Assembly (NCBI GenBank): GCA_914767715.1
Contig: OU612069.1
Span: 27,959,387 to 28,023,386, forward strand
DNA: 64,000 bases
Source: Membranipora membranacea
Taxonomy: Eukaryota; Bryozoa; Gymnolaemata; Cheilostomatida; Membraniporidae
Direction of reading: 5' to 3'
Shown: piece after piece, positions 59,073-64,000 of the stretch
How positions within the stretch are numbered: position 1 is the stretch's first letter
How the letters are laid out: each line of letters opens with the position of its first letter
The notes under the pieces: generated by a model
Told to the model about the DNA's origin: nothing
What the model saw: only the letters and a program-made list of their open reading frames with translations
Databases searched by the model: none
Translations under genes and position numbers: made by a program

Positions 59073-59835
59073 TTGGAATTTCCTGCCGTTTATTGCAGTT
59101 TTAGTAGAAGCACTGATGATCTAATTTACTCATAGTGGCTTCTTCACCATCCTTCAAAGAACTTTCCCTCAATCAGTCAGGCAAACACTCAAGAAGCTGT
59201 ATATTGTATACTATGTTTCATGATCTCAGGTAATCATTAACTTGAACTAATCAAACAGATCTTTACAATAAATGAATAGTTGGTGTCGTTCAAAACTTGT
59301 GTACATCTGAGGCTGGAAGGTTGGTTTATCTGTGGATGGAAGGGTGGTTTTTGTGGTGTAGGTTTGTTTTTGGGTGGGAGAATGGTTTTCGTGGTGGATG
59401 AAAACAAAAGCAGGTTTCAGACTTGTGAACACTGCCACCTACGTCACATCACATTACAATTCACAATTCCAAGGGTGAGATGAATATTTTAAAATCTATA
59501 CAAACTTCACCTTCACTTTTAATCAGCCATGTTGTGATTGTTGTGAGTGTTCTGATTGCGGAAGGAACTGAGACTGCTCACATTTTCACTAAACTAAAAC
59601 CGTTTCTCCAGAGATGTTTTCATTTGTTTATTAGTTCTCAATTTCGGTACATAAAAATCAGATAGCGGTTGATCGTTTAGGCCGTAAAACTGTTCTTTCG
59701 ATCAATCTGTCCTCAGTAAGTGTTCTGAGTTGGGCTTCACTTTACTGGTGTATTCATGGCAGCGTTAACTTAAGCGTCTCTGATAGTGCGCTAACTTTGT
59801 CAGCTGCTGGGCGATCACAGTAATCCTAATTTACT
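59073..59835. other. Intergenic sequence
   Basis: A G/T-rich patch with repeated GGTGG motifs lies at about 59310-59400. No gene was recognised. Confidence 0.4.
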
Positions 59836-59932
59836 AAACATCTGACTTACTAACATCTGACTTGCTAACATCTGACTTACTAACATCCGACTTGCTAACA
59901 CCTGACTTACTAACATCTGACTTACTTACACC
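59836..59932. repeat. 15-bp tandem repeat (CTAACATCTGACTTA)
   Basis: About six imperfect copies alternate TTACTAACATCTGAC and TTGCTAACATCTGAC. Confidence 0.9.
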
Positions 59933-60433
59933 ATGAACTCATTCTCAATAGCCAGTAATGATAGATGAATTAATATTCAATAATCCTGCAAAATCGATTA
60001 GTATCTAGAGATTTAAAAAGTAACAGGAATGTTGAATAAAAAAACAGATTTACATAAAGATATGCAGCAGCCAGTAAATTGTAAAATCATTTTTGAGCAA
60101 TCGACATTAGACTTATAAACGTTAAAAATAAAATAATTGCTAAGAGCATCACAGCGTATGTTTATAGTGTACTAAAAAGGATACAAACAGGTGCAGCAGC
60201 AATTGTAGATTTTTCTGATATGATATGTTTAAATACTATCTACAAATCCAAAACTATTACATATAGGAAAAAAATCATGAAAAATGTAAAAAGTGGAATG
60301 TTGAGATAATCACAAAAAGGCGCGAGATAGCCTTATATCTTATATCAGACAAACACTAAAAGATATTGCACTGGAATCACAGTTAATAATGTAGGGTTGC
60401 CACAAAAAAAACAGCAAACACTCTTTCCTAGTC
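59933..60433. other. Probable 3' flank/UTR of the adjacent minus-strand gene
   Basis: AT-rich sequence directly downstream of the stop codon at 60434. No gene was seen. Confidence 0.4.
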
Positions 60434-63400
60434 TCAAAGCAGAGTCTGGTTACTCCTGTAACTGCTCCGAGGGCTATCCTGATACTGAGTATTAGTAACT
60501 AGTCTACCAGGAGTGGGTTTAATAAGAGGGACAGGAGCGGAGAAGGCAGAGTCGCTCCTCTCTACTTTGTGCTCATCAGTGAGCATCGGCGGTGACATCA
60601 TAGAATCAGGCATGTCCTCGGCAGCAGGTGTCCGAGGTCTGAAGTCTGGAGTTTTAGAGCGGACTCTGAATGATGGCGATGTAGGGGATGTTTGCCCGAG
60701 TGATGTGCCATCAGGTGAAGCGGGTCGTGACCTTGAAGGTGTGACAGGCCTGGATCTGAACTCTGGTATCGACCTCGTGTCGTCCTGTGATCCTGCTCGG
60801 GATCTCGATGTTAGCGGTGTTACAGGTCGTGACCTCAACTCTGGAGACGGAGGCCTTGACCTTTGAGGGGCTTCAACTGGTTCCTTCTCAACCTCACGAT
60901 CACTATAACCATTAGACTTTGGCTGCCTTTTTCTTCTATTTGATCTCCTTTCAGATGATATGAGGTTATCAGTCTCATCGAAATCAATAGCATAGGGACT
61001 TTTACCGCTTCTTACTGAGGATCTTATAGAGTTCATGCGCTCAAAGTTACCTCGCTTCTTACAATGTTTGATCTCGTAAGCGTACATGAGATTATCCTTT
61101 ATATTCTTCAGCTTCTGTTTGAAGCTTAATCCTCTTTTTGGCTTATTATTCTTCTTAGGAGACTGAGGAGGTGGGGCCTGGCTGTAGTCACGAGGAGCGC
61201 GTAGTGATATAGTCACACTCTTAGTGCTGCGCAGACTGACACGAGATTCACTCCTCTGGGCCGGCCAGCTCTGACTACATTTCATACTACCACCATATCT
61301 ATCTCTCGTCAGCAGAGGGACGTCGGTTTCTACAATATATGATGTCGGTTATCACAAGATACCTCCGAATGAACACACACAAGGATTCCTCATATGTCAA
61401 ATGCGCAGTCTGTAATGGCGGAGGTTAATGCAGGCATGATAAAACATTATGGTTCATCTGTGATACAACTCTATCACAAAACTTATGGGCTTCAGGCAAC
61501 AGTTACTGCACATATTGATAATCTTGTAAGTCACTTGATCCTCAAGAATAGAACTGATTTGAGAGAATAAAAGATGTGACTCGTATATTTAAATGCTGCA
61601 GATTACATGATAGTCTAGAGTGAAACCCCAAACCCCACTCTTACCTTCCTCCTGCTGAGGCTCATAGTTTGGTACCTCTTGCGATTCGACGTTCATGAGC
61701 ATATCTGTTGACGTAGTATGTCGTAGTGGCAACTCGTTTGGTCTGGGTGCTGACTGTCCTTTGACTTCTGGCCGCAAATCTATGATCAAAATTTAATAAA
61801 ATTACTGCGTCTTCAGTTGAAATTATGAGCGAAAGTCTATATTGGCATGATAAATTATGATTAATAAATTTGTTACACATAGGAGGTCACCTGTGTCATT
61901 TCTTTCTGCTGTTGGGATGTAAAACCGGGCTAGAAATAAATTTGTACGTATGTAAAGGCTTCTTTGATGCCTAAAAGTAGCATTGCATTGCGTTACTCAA
62001 GTCAATGATGAATAACGAGGTCAGCTTTTTACTAGACCAAGTTTGAACCAATTAGTCTGAGGGGGGGGGGGGGAGGAGGGGGGTCTTTCAATTATAGAGC
62101 AATGCTTTACTAAAGCAAGTTATCACTATCACATCAGCTCAAAACTATCCCTCACTTTTGTCTTTCAATTAGACAAATTCGTTCCCAAATCGCTCACTCA
62201 GAATGTATATAGTTCCATCAATGACTGAGTGATCTGAAAGCAAAAGCAAAGCAGGTATCGCTCACTCATTAAGTGATCAGATTGTAATTTTGGCTGTCTC
62301 TAATTGAAAGACCCCTCTGAACAACTAGTCGCTACCATTCTACTTATTAGCCTTGTCCGTCAGCCAGAGGGAGAGAAACACCAAGTGCAGTCAGCACATC
62401 AAATCTAGGTTGTTACTGAGCTGCCTCACATAGTATACCTGTATGGCTGGTACTGCCTGTGAGGACTGAGGGTGTGTTTCCTCTGGGTTGGCTCTCTGAG
62501 CTCGCTGGTACTGGATCTACTCCTCGCCTTAGGCTTTCTCTGCTTAGTGGAGTCGGCTGGAAGGGTCTCCCAGTCTGCTGTGGTGTTAGAGGGCTGTAGT
62601 GTGACGCCCCTTCTAACTCGAGGTAATGGACTGGAGGCTTCGCTACTTCCATCTGAGGAGTAGCCTGTGTTCTGGGAGGCATCAACTCTGCTGGCATTTG
62701 GTGCTGATTGGTCGATGGCTCTCGTCGGTCGTACGGGTGAGTTGATCTTGTTTCCTGGTCGTGGTGATGGGAGTGGGGATGCACTTCTATCTGACTGTCT
62801 GGGTGGGCGTAGGGGTGACCGTGAGCTTGTTGACCGTTCTCTGGTCTCTGTGCCGGTTGGGAGTAACCTCCGGTCTGCTCTCCTGTCTGGTGAGGAGGGT
62901 AGAGTTGCGTAGTCGCATTCTCTCTTGGGTCTGGTTGGTTTTGGTGGGGATATCTTCTCGTGTTTTCTTGCAGGCCGTCTGGGTGCTGGTTGGGCTGATC
63001 TGAATGGCTGAAACTCTGACTTTGCGGAATCTGCGTCTGCACAGATCCTCTGACTTGGTGAGGGGAGGATTGAGGAAAAGTTCTCCCATCTGTAACACAG
63101 ATTGATATACTTGATTCGATTCATCTGTGTTTTTCACCATTGTGCAACACCGACCATTGAGTCAAGAAAATGAAAATGTTGTGAAAAGTCATGATTTTCT
63201 ATACATATTCACGTTTTTCATAACGGTGTCAAGTTTGAAAGGTACTAGAGAGAAATATGACTTCCTAGTTTTGTAACAGTTTTGCGGTGACATTTTCACA
63301 ATAATATGGACTTATATTGAAGGGAACACTAATGTATACTGAAACAATCTATGATAGATTCATCATGCAAGGGCCTACTATATTGGTATTTTGGGTAAGG

Positions 63401-63588
63401 TATCATAAAGAAATAGATTATAATACATGATTATAATATATACATAATATATAATAAAGAGTCTCACCCGAGTGTGAGGGTAGCGGGCTCAGGGATGATG
63501 AGCGTTTGGATGGCTGGGGCCGCCTGGGATATGGAGCTGTCCATTGAGCTGACACTTTCGCTTCTCCATAACGTCCCATCATTCCCTT
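60434..63588 (-). CDS. Disordered basic Ser/Pro-rich protein, C-terminal 600 codons (5' partial)
   Basis: Exons 63588-63468, 63089-62439, 61779-61645 and 61329-60434 join with phase-1 introns, giving 600 residues and a stop. I do not recognise the family. The large second exon is rich in Gln, His and Pro (for example HPYAHPDSQIEVHPHSHHHD). The last exon has a basic helical patch (KPKRGLSFKQKLKNIKDNL), an acidic motif DFDETDN, RRSNRRKRQPK (nuclear-localisation-like), and then repeated SRPVTP and SRPASP motifs. These are proline-directed kinase-type sites. The C-terminus is SYRSNQTLL. Such composition fits a cytoskeletal or junction scaffold, but this is a guess. The first exon seen starts in phase 0, so the gene continues past the right edge. 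A second frame is also open through the first two exons (see findings). The chosen frame is the only one that reaches the last exon. Confidence 0.75.
61885..62400. other. Intron of the disordered-protein gene, with a poly-G tract
   Basis: A G-rich run lies at about 62060-62083. No mobile element was recognised. Confidence 0.5.
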
Positions 63589-64000
63589 CTGTAATCAAGA
63601 TATATATGTGTATTTCTTTATCTTCACATGTAGCTATATAGGCCTAGTACTGAACCTAAGTACAACACTATCACTAGTAATAAATTGGAAGGTACTATGT
63701 TATCGAACTGGCTCACACTCAATTACTGTCAAACTTTGGCTTTGCATTCACAATACATCGATCAATCGCCATTAGACGATCGATTAGGATCAACAATCTT
63801 ATTCTAACTTCTGTTAGGGTTCGGACTGATGCATGCACAATTATATATACTCTCTATAATGCTCTATTTAATGCTGCTATTTAACACTGTGATGTCACTC
63901 TTAGTATTAGAGAGTATCAGATTGTCAGATAAATATTGGAGAATATTTAAACTCTGACAAGACACGACAACGTCTGACTAAGACACTAAGGTGACCCCTC

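Noticed and set aside
62426-63124. Second-frame product as the main protein of the minus-strand gene
   Set aside because: It ends at a stop in the next exon, whereas the other frame joins four exons in phase to the long terminal exon. Kept as a finding, not as the gene model.

Overview
This is nuclear DNA of an animal, most likely a marine invertebrate. Sponge or cnidarian grade is a guess from the gene families, not proven. Genes are split by AT-rich GT-AG introns of a few hundred bases to about 2.9 kb. Extracellular vWA/CCP/HYR modules and a caspase fold are metazoan. No bacterial operons or Shine-Dalgarno sites are present. Gene models below were built by hand from splice sites and reading phase, so exon edges are predictions.

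Layout. 1-4.5 kb is a graveyard of DNA transposon relics: Tigger/pogo, a P/THAP9-like relic, and hAT. 5.8-6.3 kb holds two tandem repeats. 7.46-13.05 kb (minus) is a complete seven-exon caspase-family gene of 359 codons. It keeps the active-site Cys but has lost the catalytic His and the S1-pocket Arg residues, so it looks like a pseudocaspase. 13-20 kb is mostly non-coding, with simple and tandem repeats. 20.5-20.95 kb (minus) has two exons of a DDX11/ChlR1-like helicase. 21.2-21.7 kb is a LINE 3' end running into a long GATA array. 22.2-25.4 kb is a 3.16-kb inverted-repeat (foldback) element made of 353-bp tandem units.

26.0-30.0 kb (plus) is an intact ten-exon P-element/THAP9-like transposase gene of 585 codons. 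Its stop lies only about 50 bp from the stop of a convergent gene (30.06-32.26 kb, minus) that ends in a PHD finger. 34.1-34.5 kb is a hAT-type MITE with a perfect 8-bp target duplication and an internal tRNA-like segment. 36.7-37.1 kb is another LINE 3' end. 38.2-41.6 kb (minus) is a decayed Ty3/gypsy pol.

43.9-55.5 kb (plus) is a 16-exon secreted protein ordered signal peptide, vWA, Cys-rich/EGF, GCC2-like, CCP x3, HYR x2, CCP. This is the N-terminal order of SVEP1/polydom. Its introns carry an antisense LINE, a tRNA-derived SINE with a 12-bp target duplication, and a foldback MITE. 56.1 kb has a 103-bp foldback element with a 9-bp target duplication. 58.3-59.07 kb is a 30-bp satellite with a 10-unit higher-order duplication. 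60.4-63.6 kb (minus) is the C-terminal 600 codons of a disordered, basic, Ser/Pro-rich protein whose 5' exons lie beyond the window.

The strongest candidates for something undescribed are the pseudocaspase, the convergent P-like transposase and PHD gene pair, and the 353-bp-unit foldback element.
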